64,000 nt of DNA from positions 1-64,000 of the forward strand of contig SAXG01000026.1 in NCBI GenBank assembly GCA_012932865.1, in the 5' to 3' direction. The translations under genes were made by a program, and so were the position numbers. The stretch comes from Amylostereum areolatum (lineage: Eukaryota; Basidiomycota; Agaricomycetes; Russulales; Stereaceae). Shown piece by piece: positions 23,281-35,500 of the stretch; position 1 is the first letter of the stretch; each line of letters begins with the position of its first letter. The notes under the pieces were generated by a model that was not told where the DNA came from, made no database searches, and was given only the letters and a program-made list of their open reading frames with translations.

Positions 23281-23698
23281 TGTCACGGATCGCTCCATTT
23301 CTTTCTTCGTTTGCAGACCTTGTACACGCGACGCGTCACGGCACATGACTTTCCTTCGCATCACATGCTCCAACGACGTCACTGCCCGGACTTCGAACGG
23401 GGTTCCGCATTCTTATCTATGACATCATTGCTCTGGACTTCCGCCCTCCTCCCCATGACTCCTTTCTTATTGTTCCCCCCGCTCGCACCACTATCGCATC
23501 GCATCGCACCATCGTTCCCACTTGTATATAAGGACAGTATCCCTTTTCCCTTTCCTCAGACTGTCCATCTCGTCATACGGTACTGTAGCGCACGTTGCAC
23601 TACCCTAGACCCCGGCACTCTCGAATCTATTTTCTTCTCGCTCCTCCCATCGTCGCGACTTAGGCGGTTCATCGGTCTCATAAACTGTGTTTCTGACA
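23281..23698 (+). repeat. 5' LTR of element B
   Basis: TGTCAC...CTGACA, 418 bp, homologous to the element A LTRs. TATATAAG is near 23524. It is followed by the PBS word TGGACAGTCTA at about 23701-23711. Confidence 0.88.
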
Positions 23699-23787
23699 CC
23701 TGGACAGTCTACCCCTACGCCTACCTCGCACCCCTCTCTCCATCTACCTCTGCCGTCTCTACGACGTTAAAAACCCCACCACCCCGA

Positions 23788-24315
23788 NNNNNNNNNNNNN
23801 NNNNNNNNNNNNNNNNNNNNNNNNNNNNNNNNNNNNNNNNNNNNNNNNNNNNNNNNNNNNNNNNNNNNNNNNNNNNNNNNNNNNNNNNNNNNNNNNNNNN
23901 NNNNNNNNNNNNNNNNNNNNNNNNNNNNNNNNNNNNNNNNNNNNNNNNNNNNNNNNNNNNNNNNNNNNNNNNNNNNNNNNNNNNNNNNNNNNNNNNNNNN
24001 NNNNNNNNNNNNNNNNNNNNNNNNNNNNNNNNNNNNNNNNNNNNNNNNNNNNNNNNNNNNNNNNNNNNNNNNNNNNNNNNNNNNNNNNNNNNNNNNNNNN
24101 NNNNNNNNNNNNNNNNNNNNNNNNNNNNNNNNNNNNNNNNNNNNNNNNNNNNNNNNNNNNNNNNNNNNNNNNNNNNNNNNNNNNNNNNNNNNNNNNNNNN
24201 NNNNNNNNNNNNNNNNNNNNNNNNNNNNNNNNNNNNNNNNNNNNNNNNNNNNNNNNNNNNNNNNNNNNNNNNNNNNNNNNNNNNNNNNNNNNNNNNNNNN
24301 NNNNNNNNNNNNNNN
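23788..24315. other. Assembly gap (528 N)
   Basis: A run of N inside element B's 5' region. Sequence just right of the gap (24316-24512) matches the gag N-terminal region. It is followed by sequence (24512-24690) that in the other copies lies upstream of it, so the join should not be trusted. Confidence 0.99.
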
Positions 24316-24511
24316 AGAACCTTCCCCCGGCGTCTTTCGAGAACTACTGTCCGGAAGAGTACTATATCCTCACCTCGCAGCGACTAAGGAATCCGTACGT
24401 GGCTGCCACGACGAACCAACCGGCAACGTCGAGACTGGTAACTTCGACGACCGCCGACGAACAACCCTACTCGAAGAATCGGATTTGCACCGCTGCGGAA
24501 AATCTCCAGTT

Positions 24512-26758
24512 TAATCGCTGGACCCCTGAATCTACCCTGCCACCAGTTCTCCGTCCCACCATCAAGAGTAAGACCCTTTGTCACCGCCACTATGAACACA
24601 AGATCCACCAGGTAGTAAAATCCGGCTCCCTCATCCAGAAACTCCTCGGTCGTCGCCCCGTTGCGGACTTCTTCTTCTAGAACCATTGCTTCCCAAACCT
24701 TCACCCGTCCCCCCACCCCCGTGTTTCCCCCGGGTATCTTCTGCGACTATTGTCCGTACGAGTACTCCGTCCTCACCTCCCTAGACACCAAGAGACCGGT
24801 ATATTGGGCCCACAAACCCTCCCGAAGAAAGCAGACAAGGCTGGTACTTTCAAGGAGGCAACTATCTCACAGACAAAGACTTTGATCTTGCAACCGACGT
24901 CCTTACTGCCTTCCTAGACCCACCTGCATCCTCCTCCCCACCGCCCTGCCGATCCACTATCTCTCCCCCCCCAAGGGATTCAAGTTCGACAGCATCACCA
25001 AGAGTGGTGCGTATCGACGAAACCGGCAAGAAATACCAGGGCGCACAGTAGTGAGTGGCAGCCCTCTAGTACAAACCCTGTTCAGGATCTCTGGTTTGGA
25101 GACACAACTAGGAACTCATCACACCCCTCGAATTCCAAGTCGCGCGTGAAGTCCAAATCGAGCTTGACGAAGCTGAAGAACATCGCAAGGAACTCCGACA
25201 CCAAACAAGAAGCAGCCTTCACCCGATCCCTCGACATCGCCCTCCCCACTGACAAAATGCCCGACGAAGAAACCAAACCCTCTACCGCCTCCAAGTGCGA
25301 GCTCGGCCCCAAGCCAAAGCCCTTCAAGGGCGACAGACGCGACACCCTCCAATTCGCCCTAGAGCTCTGCATGTTCCTTCGTGTTAACAAAGATGTTTAC
25401 ACTACAGATGATGCCAAGATGATGCTCCTCCTCAGCCTGATGGAGGGAGACACAGCAAACTCCTAGGCCACACACCGCCGCATGGAGCTCTTTGCCGACG
25501 AGGACAAGAAAGAAGAAGCCGAGGACTCCAGCGAAACACCCCCAAAGCTCCACTACAGCACCTACAAGGAGCTTTCGGATAGGTTTGGTTGGGATTTCGT
25601 ACCCATCGAACCAAAGATGGAGGCCCAGCGTAAGATCAACGAGCTCACGATGACTACTCGGGACGTCACTGACTTCATCACCGAGTTTGAACTGCTGGCA
25701 ACCATGACAGAATACGACGAGGAAGCACTGATCCACTTCTTCAAGAAAGGACTAGCAAGAACTTGGCAAGCAGGTGGCCTGGTTGTACCCATTCCCCACT
25801 GACCTTGCGGAGTGGAAGGAGCGTGCCCGCTGCATCAACCACCAATGGCTCAAAGAGAACCCGGAGAGAAAGAGCAGTCAGTCCAAGGGGGCTGTCGCGC
25901 TCACCTCGAACGGTTTGTCCGATGACTCCTCGTCACGCCAAGTCGGCGCCTTCACCAACACCTCGACCCCGCCCTGCAAAGCTGACAGACGATGAGCGTG
26001 CAAAGATGATCGTGAGGGCAAGTGCTTCATGTGTCGACAGGCTGGTCACGTCTCCCGCGACTGCCCCAACCGGACTCGAGCGCGTGACAGGTGGGCGCAG
26101 TGGAGACTAGATCTAAGGCCCCTCCCCCGCCGACGAGTGTGGCTCCACCCACCGCGAAAGCAGCTCCCGACCCATCCAAAACCATTGCGGCGATCACTCG
26201 CTGTTAAGGACGGTCCTTATCACGTGACGAGCGGCTCAGGCTACAGTACTCTGGCGTATGAGAAGTGGGATCAGGTGATCCAGACGTCTCGGTTATACAA
26301 TGGTTAAAGTTGGTAAGCGAAGCCGTAAGTCTTCATGGAAGACTTAGGCGAGCTTTCGACTTAGTTTGCGTTAGATTCTCTTTAGTATTCTTTAAGAGGA
26401 GGTTCTAGTTAGAACAGTCCTGTATTTACAAAGAGAACGAGCTGGGGAATAGCTCGTTCGTTGAGCCTCCTTTTATAGGAAAGGAGATCGAGTAATATAT
26501 GTACATTTGGTAACGGTCGCATCAGGTATCTACGGGGACGCGACTGGGGCACAGTTGCGGCTGCGTCGTTGAGACGGTTACGAGCTGGGGCACAGTCGTA
26601 ATCCGTCGTTTAGCTACGTCCTTCCTAATAAGGTAATAGGAAATGGAATACCTTGATCGAGTTGTAACACTCGCCAGCTGAAGGATCTAGACGCAGAAGG
26701 AAATGAGCAGGCAGTAGCGCTGTTGAAGGACATCCTGGAATCACAGGACTTTTGAAAC
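24512..26758 (+). pseudogene. gag: ORF0/gag remnants of element B
   Basis: ORF0 tail (VLRPTIKSKTLCHRHYEHKI near 24550, ending TAG near 24678), then gag with KPKPFKGDRRDTLQFALELC near 25310, DVTDFITEFELLATM near 25660 and the CCHC knuckle CRQAGHVSRDCP near 26030. The frame is broken by stops (for example TAG at about 25464) and indels. It is interrupted at 26202-26669 by a solo LTR. gag ends GGACTTTTGA at about 26746-26755, a variant of the shift site of the other copies. Confidence 0.8.
26202..26669 (-). repeat. Solo LTR of family D nested in element B
   Basis: A 468-bp LTR (minus sense TGTTACAACTCGAT...CCGTCCTTAACA) sits inside B's gag. It is flanked by a perfect 5-bp duplication, CTCGC at 26197-26201 and 26670-26674. 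Removing it restores the gag sequence ACTCGCCAGCTGAAGG. It contains the same CTTATAAAAGG promoter (here reversed near 26475) as the LTRs at 40018, 50593 and 59264. Confidence 0.93.
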
Positions 26759-29700
26759 AACCCCCAGTCGCGTCGTCTGGTGGAGGCAAAGGACTTTTGG
26801 TATCATTGTCGAATTGTTTCGCTGTATTATCATCTATGCATACCTGTGAGCAATCATATCCCTCGTATTTGTATCTGTCTACTATCACCAAGAATAGGCA
26901 AACACCATTGATCACGCTCAAGGTCAAGCTGATCGGAAGAGTTACCAAAAGAGAAAGCGATGCAGATGCACTGCTTGATAGCGGCGCAGAAGGAATCATC
27001 CTGAACCAAAGCTTTGTTGAACGCAAGAAGCTTACCACAAGGAGACTAGAAAACCCGTTTCCCGTGCGTAACGTGGACAGCACCGAGAACATCATGGGCT
27101 GGGTATGCGACACAACAACCTAACAGATCCGGATATACTCGCAAGATTCAAAAGCATACTATGAGGAAGAAGCTGAGTTCTTCATCACCAACATTGGCAA
27201 TCATGATATGATCCTTGGAACAGACTGGCTTGACGAGCACAACCCCACCATAGACTGGCAACGAGACTGTGTTGACATGCTCCACTGCCCTCCCTCATGC
27301 ACTCTGTCCGAAATCCTATGACAAACCTCGCAACCAAGCCACGAAAACCATCATCAGTCCAATCACAGTGTAAGGTCAAAGCAGGTAAAGCCCCGAGGAC
27401 ACCTCTTGCTCTCTCACCTTCCAAGCAGATCGAACTCAACACCTTCCTCAATGACCACCTGAAGAAGGGCTATATCCGCCCATCGAAGTTACCTCAGGCT
27501 AGTCTGTTCTTCTTGTGAAGAAAAAGGATGGAAAGCTGTGTCCTGTATAGGACTATCGAGAATTAAACAAGGGCACCGTCAAGAATGAATACCCCTTGCC
27601 ACTGATCTCTGAAATTGTCGACCGTCTCAAAAGTGCAAAAATCTTCTCAAAGATAGATGTTCACTGGGGCTACAACAATGTCTGCATCAGGAAGGCAATG
27701 AGTGGAAGGCTGCGTTCAAGATGAATTGTGGTCTCTTCGAACCTACGGTGATGTTTTTTGGGCTTATGAACTCCCCTGCGACATTTCAGGCAATGATGAA
27801 TGAACTGTTCAAGGATCTCATCGACTCGGGCAAGGTCATCATCTACATGGACGACATCTTGGTGTTCACTCGCACCATGGACGAACACCGTGCCATAGCG
27901 CGGCAGGTTCTGCAGTGTTTGCAAGACAACGACCTCTTCCTCAAACCGGAGAAATGCATCTTTGAACAAGACTCTGTCGAATACCTCGGACTCATCATCT
28001 CGCATGACAAGATCGCTATGGACCCCGTCAAGGTAGCAGGTATTTAGGACTGGCCGACACCACGAACGGTCAAAGATGTGCAATCCTTCCTCGGCTTTGG
28101 CAACTTCTACCGACGTTTCATCAAAGACTTCTCCAAGATTGCACGACCCCTATTTGATCTGACAAAGAAGGACTGCACATGGGACTGGTCGACGGACTGC
28201 CAAACTGCGTTTGACGCACTGAAAGCTGCATTTACTTCCTCCCCCGTCTTGGTCATGCCTGACCCAAAGAAGCCTTACCTCGTTGAAGTCGATGCCTCGG
28301 ACTTTGCTACTGGAGGTATACTCTCGCAGAAAGGCGATGACGGTCACTGGCATCCAGTGGCATATCTGTCCAAGGCCCTATCGGAACCGGAACACAATTA
28401 CGACATCTACGACAAGGAGCTACTTGCGATCATCCGTGCGCTTGAAGCCTGGCGCACTACCTCGAAGGCGCCCCCGACACCGTCAAATCTGGACAGATCA
28501 CAAGAACCTGGAACACTTCAAGACGGCACAGAAGCTGAGCCGCCGACAGGCACGTTGGGCTCTATTCCTCACTCGATTTGACTTCTCGCTCATTCATAAA
28601 CCAGGAATTTCCCACCGCCCGGATCCAATGTCTCGACGACCCGATCACAAGGATGGTGTTGAAAACGACAACAAGGAGCGCGTCTTGCTTGACCCCAAGT
28701 ACTTCCAAGTACGCGCAACAAGGCCAGGAGCAGTAACCTCCCTCGGTGATGTCGAACTCCGACGACGTATCCGCGACTGCAAAACCAAAGACATCGAGGT
28801 CGTTCAAGCCCTGGACGCCATCTTACGAAACGGACCACGTACACTCGTCAAGAACCTTCAAGAGTGGAACTACGAAGAAGGCCTGGTCCTGTTTAGAGGA
28901 AAGGTATGTCCCTGCAGATGACGAGTTGCGACGTGACATTGTCAAAATGTACCATGAATCGCCCCTGGCTGGACACCCCAGTCGCTTCAAGACTTACGAG
29001 CTTGTGAGTCGTGAATATTGGTGGCCTGGCATGTCTGTCTTTGTCCACGACTTCGTAGCAGGATGTGCAACCTGTCAGTCGACAAAGACACAGAGCAGCC
29101 GACCCCACATCAACATGATCCCGAACGAGGTACCCGATCGACCATTCGGTGTCATCTCCACCGACTTCATTGTCGAACTCCCTGACTGCGAAGGCTATAA
29201 CACCGTCAATGTCGTGGTCGATCGCCTCACCAAGATGGTGGTTACCACCCCATGCACAACAAAGATCACCAGCGATGGCATGGCCGACATCCTCTTCGAC
29301 AAGGTATATTGACACTATGGCTTAGCAACAAGATCATCTCGGATTGTGGACCCCAATTTGCTGGACAGGTAATGCGTACGCTCAATGAGAAGCTCGGGAT
29401 CAAGTCCACTCTCAGCACGGTGTATCACCCCCAGACAGATGGCCAGACTGAACGTGAAAACCAGAACCTCGAACAGTTCCTGCAAGTATTCTGCAACTAC
29501 CGACAAGATGACTGGGTGAAGTGGTTGCCCTTCTTCGAGTTTTCTCACAACTCTCGCACCCATGCAGCTACTGGAAAGGCTCCCTTTGAAGTCCTCTACG
29601 GCTCCTCCCCAAGATGTACCCATCCGTAAACCCGTCCTCAAAGGTCTCTGCAGTTGAAGAACACCTCCATCAACTTGAAGAAGTCCGACAGGAGATCAAG

Positions 29701-30280
29701 GCCAGCCTCACCCTTGCATCAGACTTCATGAAGCACTACAATGGCGACACGGTCAGCAAATCAACGCAGTTTGCCATCAGAGACAAAGTATGGCTAGAAG
29801 GCAAGAATCTGAAGATGATGAGACCAAAAGCTAAGCTCGCTGCCAAACGATTTGGACCCTTCGAGATCATTGACGTCATCAGCCCAGTCAACTACCGCTT
29901 GAAGCTGCCGAAGACGTGGTGAATCCATCCAGTTTTCCATGCCTCGTTGCTCACCGCGTACAAGGAGACAGCCACTCACGGGCCAAATTACGAACAGCCG
30001 CCACCAGATCTCATTGACGATGAAGAAGAATACAATGTTGAAGACATCATCGACTCCAAGCCGACCCATAACAAGAAAGACATTCAATACCTCGTCAAGT
30101 GGGCAGGCTATCCTGACTCCGAGAATACCTGGCTCTCTGGCTCCTCGCTCTCAAAGGTCACCGATATGATTGACGCCTTCCACAAGCGCCATCCAAATGC
30201 GCCCCGCCCTGTGCGTTCCCTCAGCATCTCCTTTGACGGTTTTCTCGCATCCACCCTTGCAGATGACATCGCGCTCTAGG
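26752..30280 (+). pseudogene. pol: pol remnants of element B with many C-to-T stops
   Basis: Protease (ALLDSGAEGIILN near 26970), RT (YMDDILVF near 27848), RNase H (EVDASDFATGG near 28285), integrase (STDFIVELPD near 29160, SDCGPQFAGQ, TERENQNLEQ near 29450) and chromodomain (YLVKWAGYPDSENTW near 30090). Stops at 27121 (TAA), 27548 (TAG) and 28045 (TAG) replace CAG codons present in copies A/C. At about 29308-29322 TACCGACACTAC of copy A reads TATTGACACTAT. Non-functional. Confidence 0.88.
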
Positions 30281-30310
30281 CGAAAGCGTGTCTTAAAGGG
30301 GGGGGGGTAA

Positions 30311-30721
30311 TGTCACGGATCGCTCCATTTCTCTCTTTGTTTGCAGATCTTGTACACATGGCACATGACTTTCCTCCGCATCACATGCTCTGACGACATC
30401 ACTGCCCAGACTTCTGAGCGGAACTCCGTCCCCTTATCTATGATATCATCACTCCAGACTTCTGTCCTCTGCCCCATGACTCCTTTCCTATTGTCTCCCC
30501 CCGCTCGCACTATCACATTGCATCGCACCATCGCTCCCACTTGTATATAAGGACAGTGTTTCTCTTCGCTTTCCCTTAGACTGTCCATCTCATCATACGG
30601 TACTGTAGCTTGCACTGCACTACCCTAGACCCGGCACTCTCGAATCCATTTGTTTCTTCTCACTCCTCCCATCGTCGCGACTCAGGCGGTTCCATCGGTC
30701 TCATAAACTGTGTTTCTGACA
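30311..30721 (+). repeat. 3' LTR of element B
   Basis: 411 bp, TGTCAC...CTGACA, preceded by the polypurine tract AAAGGGGGGGGGGTAA. It is visibly more diverged from the element A LTRs than those are from each other, so B is older. Confidence 0.88.
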
Positions 30722-31080
30722 CCCTTGCTCTTCTATCCGCAGTGATTGTTATAAGTACTAACATTATAACATACAGCCCACTACCTACTTCATATCTTAT
30801 AGCGTATGATACCTAGTACTCAATTCTAATGAAGTCGTTCATTGTACAAGGTGACTGAGAAATGCCAGTCCAATAGTCACGTGGATCAGTTGTGCTTTTG
30901 CTCTAGCCTAGCATCGGTTACAGTTCTTCAATTCCACCTTCCATATTATCCAGCCAAAACCGTGATTCCAAGGGAAAGAATCAGCATGGAGATGTGGGCA
31001 AGTATATTTCTACTTGTCAGATTATTGATGCTTAAAAAACTCTGTTGTCTAGCAAAAGCGGAAGATGTGAATCTTGTTGC
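30722..31080. other. AT-rich intergenic DNA
   Basis: No gene or repeat recognised. It ends with CTTGTTGC (31073-31080), the left target duplication of the hAT-like element. Confidence 0.5.
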
Positions 31081-31986
31081 TAAGGGGGACACGGGTACTC
31101 CCGCGGGTCCCGGAGGCCGACCCGCACCTGTCCCGCAAAAACCCGTACCCGTTCTCACAGGTCCGGGTTTGCTGCGGGTCCGGGTACTCCCGTGGGAAAC
31201 CCATACCCGTCTCTCCTCCACCTACCACCACCATCGTCGTTGTGACCGCGGCGGCGGCGCGACAGCGTTGGGCCCGCCTGCACCACCCTCCACCATCCAC
31301 CTGCACGCACTCGTCCACCCGCACTCGCCGTCCACCCACCCTTGTTGTCCGCACACCCTTGTCATCCACCCAACCTCGTCACCCACCCACCTTCGTAACC
31401 TCTCCGCCATCTGTGGCGCCCCCACCGCTCGCAACACCCCGCCGACCCACTATTTGCAACAGCCTCGCCGCCTGCAATGCCGCCACCATGCAGCACTCTC
31501 GTGAGTCATCGCGCTCCTCCTGCGGTGTACAGCGCAGTTACTGCCCCCTCGCCCTCACCACTCCCACGTTCACTCTCCCCGCTGTGGACACTCCCCCTTC
31601 TCTTAGCAACCCACTACCGCCGCTGCTTGCGAGTCACCGCTCGGCACTCGTGATGTGGCACCCTTTTTTCTTGTACCCCTTTTCTGCTGTCTATGTTAGT
31701 TTGCTTACATTTTTCTACTGGCTAACCCTAACCCTACTACAAACTTTTCCTTATGTTTTGGGTTTTTTTTTGTACAAAATAAGATTGAACTGAGTTGAAC
31801 TAACTACATAAGAGTCGGAATAAGCAAAATAAGCAAAAGGAAGCTTCAAAAATGGCCCGGAAAAATGGACGGGTCAGCGCGGGTACCCGTGGGAGGCCCC
31901 GGGTTTCGACAGGCTAACCCGCACCCGTACCCACGTAACCCGTACCCGTGACCCGCCATGGGTCAGCAGACCCATGTCCCTGCCTA
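31081..31986. mobile_element. Non-autonomous hAT-like element (906 bp)
   Basis: Perfect 8-bp duplication CTTGTTGC at 31073-31080 and 31987-31994, the length typical of hAT transposons. The termini are imperfect inverted repeats: left TAAGGGGGACACGGGT, right (reverse complement) TAGGCAGGGACATGGGT. CCCGTACCCG-type words are repeated subterminally at both ends (31080-31200 and 31870-31970). The interior has only low-complexity Pro/Ser/Thr frames and no transposase, so it must be mobilised in trans. Confidence 0.75.
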
Positions 31987-32090
31987 CTTGTTGCTGCTTT
32001 GAATGGTTATCATCATGAAAACCTGATAGACAACAGATATCGGAGAGGCTATTTGCTGACTACGGAATCAAGATGAGGTGTGTTTGACAG
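31987..32090. other. Short flank between hAT-like element and element C
   Basis: About 100 bp without features beyond the right target duplication of the hAT-like element. The last five bases before element C (GACAG) do not match its right flank (GCTTA). Confidence 0.5.
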
Positions 32091-32509
32091 TGTCAGAAAC
32101 GCAGTTTATGAGACCGATGAACCGCCTAAGTCGCGACGATGGGAGGAGCAAGAAGAAAATAGATTCGAGAGTGCCTGGGTCTAGGGTAGTGCAATGTGCT
32201 CTACAGTACCGTATGATGAGATGGACAGTCTAGGGAAAAGGGAAGAGAAACACTGTCCTTATATACAAGTGGGTACGATGGTGCGATGTGATGCGATAGT
32301 GGTGCGAGCGGGGGGAACAATAAGAAAGGAGTCATGGGGCGGAGGACGAAGGTCCGGAGCAATGATGTCATAGATAAGGATGCGGAACCCTGCTCGGAAG
32401 TCCGGCAATGACGTCGTTGAAGCATGTGATGCAAGGGAAAGTCATGTGCCGTGACGCGTCGCGTGTACGAGGTCTGCAAATGAAGAGAGAAATGGAGCGA
32501 TCCGTGACA
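32091..32509 (-). repeat. 3' LTR of element C
   Basis: 419 bp, TGTCAG...GTGACA as written. It is followed (32510-32524) by the polypurine tract in minus sense. Confidence 0.92.
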
Positions 32510-35500
32510 TTACCCCCCCTTTAAGACGCGCTTTCGCCTGGAGCGCAATGTCATCTGCAAGGGTAGATGCGAGGAAATCGTCAAAGGAGATGCCGAGGGA
32601 ACGCACAGGGCGGGGCGCATTTGGATGGCATTTGTGGAAGGCGTCGATCATGTTGGTGACTTTTGAGAGCGAGGAGCGAGGGAGCCAGGTATTCTCGGAG
32701 TCAGGATAGCCTGCCCACTTGACGAGGTATTGTATGCCTTTCTTGTTGCGGGTCGACTTCGAGTCGATGATGTCTTCAACGTCATATTCTTCCTCGTCAT
32801 CCACGGGGTCAGGCGGCGGTTGTTCATAGTTTGGACCATGTGCCGTTGTCTCCTTGTACGCGGTGAGCAGCGAAGCATGGAAGACTGGGTGGATTCTCCA
32901 CGTCTTTGGCAGCTTCAGGCGGTAGTTCACTGGGCTAATGACGTCAACGATCTCGAAGGGTCCAAATCGTTTGGCAGCAAGCTTAGCTTTCGGCCTCGTC
33001 GTCTTCAGGTTTTTGCCTTCGAGCCAGACCTTGTCTCCAATGGCGAACAGTGTCGATTTGCTGATTGTGTCACCATTGTAGTGCTTCATTAAGTCAGATG
33101 CGAGGGCAAGGCTGGCTTTGATCTCTTGTCGGACTTCTTCAAGTTGACGGAGGCGTTCTTCAACTGCAGGGACCTTTGAGGACGGATTGACGGATGGGTA
33201 CATCTTGGGGAGGAAGCCGTAGAGGACTTCAAAGGGGGCCTTTCCAGTAGCTGCATGGGTGCGAGAGTTGTGAGAAAACTCGAAGAAGGGCAGCCACTTC
33301 ACCCAGTCATCTTGACGGTAGTTGCAGAATACTCGCAGGAACTGCTCAAGGTTCTGGTTCTCGCGTTCGGTCTGGCCATCTGTCTGTGGGTGATACGCTG
33401 TGCTAAGGGCGGACTTGATCCCGAGCTTCTCGTTGAGTGTACACATTACCTGCCCAGCAAATTGGGGTCCACGATCTGAGATGATCTTGTCCGCCAAGCC
33501 GTAATGTCGGTATACCTTATCGAAGAGAATGTCGGCCGTGCCATCGCTAGTGATCTTTGTTGTACATGGGGTGGTAACCACCATCTTGGTGAGGCGATCA
33601 ACCACGACATTGACGGCATTATAGCCTTCGCAGTCAGGGAGCTCGACAATGAAGTCGGTAGAGATGACGCCAAATGGTTGGTTGGGTACTTCGTTCGGGA
33701 TCATGTCGACGTGGGGTCGGCTGCTCTGTGTCTTTGTCGACTGGCAGGTTGCGCATCCTGCTACGAAGTCGCAGACAAAGACAGACATGCCAGGCCACCA
33801 ATATTCACGACTCACAAGTTCATAAGTCTTGAAGCGACCGGGGTGTCCAGCCAGGGGCGATTCATGGTACATTTTGACAATGTCGCGTTGCAACTCGTCG
33901 TCTGCAGGGACATATACCTTTCCTCTAAACAGGACCAGGCCTTCTTCGTAGTTCCACTCTTGAAGGTTCTTGACGAGTGTACGTGGTCCATTTCGTAAGA
34001 TGGCATCCAGAGCTTGAACAACCTCGATGTCCTTGGTCTTGCAGTCGCGGATACGTCGTCGGAGTTCGACATCGCCGAGGGAGGTTACTGCTCCTGGCCT
34101 TGTTGCACGTATCTGGAAGTACTTGGGGTCGAGCAAGATACGCTCCTTGTTGTCATTCTCAACGCCCTGCTTGTGATCAGGTCGTCGGAACATTGGGTCT
34201 GGGCGATGGGATACTCCTGGTTTGTGAACGAGCGCGAAGTCAAATCGAGTGAGGAATAGAGCCCAACGTGCCTGTCGGCGGCTCAGCTTCTGTGCTGTCT
34301 TGAAGTGCTCCAGGTTCTTGTGGTCTGTCCAGATTTTGACGGTGTCGGGGGTGCCTTCGAGATAGTGGTGCCAGGCTTCGAGCGCACGGATGATCGCGAG
34401 TAGCTCCTTGTCGTAGATGTTGTAATTGTGTTCCGGTTCTGATAGGGCCTTGGACAGATACGCCACTAGGTGCCAGTGGCTGTCGTCGCCTTTCTGTGAG
34501 AGTATACCTCCAGTAGCAAAGTCCGAGGCGTCAACCTCGACGAGGTAGGGTTTCCTTGGATCAGGCATAACTAAGACAGGGGAGGAGGTGAACACAGCTT
34601 TAAGTGCGTTAAATGCCGTCTGGCATTCCGCCGACCAATTCCATGTGCAGTCCTTCTTTGTTAGGTTGAACAGAGGTCGTGCAATCTTGGAGAAATCCTT
34701 GATGAAGCGTCGGTAGAAGTTACCAAATCCGAGGAAGGATTGTACATCCTTGACCGTCCGGGGTGTCGGCCAGTCCTGGATACCAGCTACCTTGACGGGG
34801 GTCCATGGCGATCTTGTCGTGTGAGATAATGAGTCCCAGGTATTCAACGGAGTCCTGCTCGAAGACATATTTCTCTGGCTTAAGGAACAGGTCATTGTCT
34901 TGTAGGCAGTTGGAGAACCTGTCGCACTATGGCAGCGATGTTCTTCCATAGTTCGAGTGAATACGAGGATGTTGTCCATGTATATGATGACTTTGCCCCA
35001 GTCGATGAGGTCCTTGAAAAGTTCATTCATCATTGCCTGGAATGTCGCGGGGGAGTTCATAAGCCCGAAAAACATCACCGTAGGTTCAAAGAGGCCGTGA
35101 TTTGTCTTGAACGCAGCCTTCCACTCGTCACCTTCCTTGATGCAGACGTTGTTGTACCCCCAGCGGACGTCCATCTTGGAGAAGATCTTTGCACCTTTGA
35201 GGCGGTCGACAATTTCTGAGATCAGCGGCAAGGGATACTCGTTCTTGATGGTACCCTTGTTCAGCTCTCGATAGTCCTGTACAGGCCGCAGCTTCCCATC
35301 CTTCTTTTTGACTGAAAAAGAATGGACTTGCCTGCGGCGACTTCAATGGGTGAGTGTAGCCCTTCTTCAGGTGGTCGTCGAGGAAGGTATCGAGCTCGAT
35401 CTGCTCGGAAGGGGAGAGCGGATAGATCTTGCAGGGCTTGGGTTCGAAGCCGTCCTTCATGTCGATGGCATGATCCCATGGTCGTCGGTCGGGTAGTCGT

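Larger units (their letters stand above)
23281..30721 (+). mobile_element. Ty3 chromovirus, family 1, copy B (decayed, contains assembly gap)
   Basis: LTRs at 23281-23698 and 30311-30721 bracket gag-pol remnants in plus orientation. Many codons are lost to C-to-T or G-to-A changes. The flanks (AAAAC left, CCCTT right) do not form a target duplication. The gap 23788-24315 is followed by an out-of-order, partly repeated ORF0/gag segment, so the element may be a join of two copies. It carries a nested solo LTR at 26202-26669. Confidence 0.85.

Noticed and set aside
31074..31793. Long open frame inside the hAT-like element
   Set aside because: Low-complexity Pro/Thr/Ser translation of subterminal repeats, no domain, and it crosses the element boundary.
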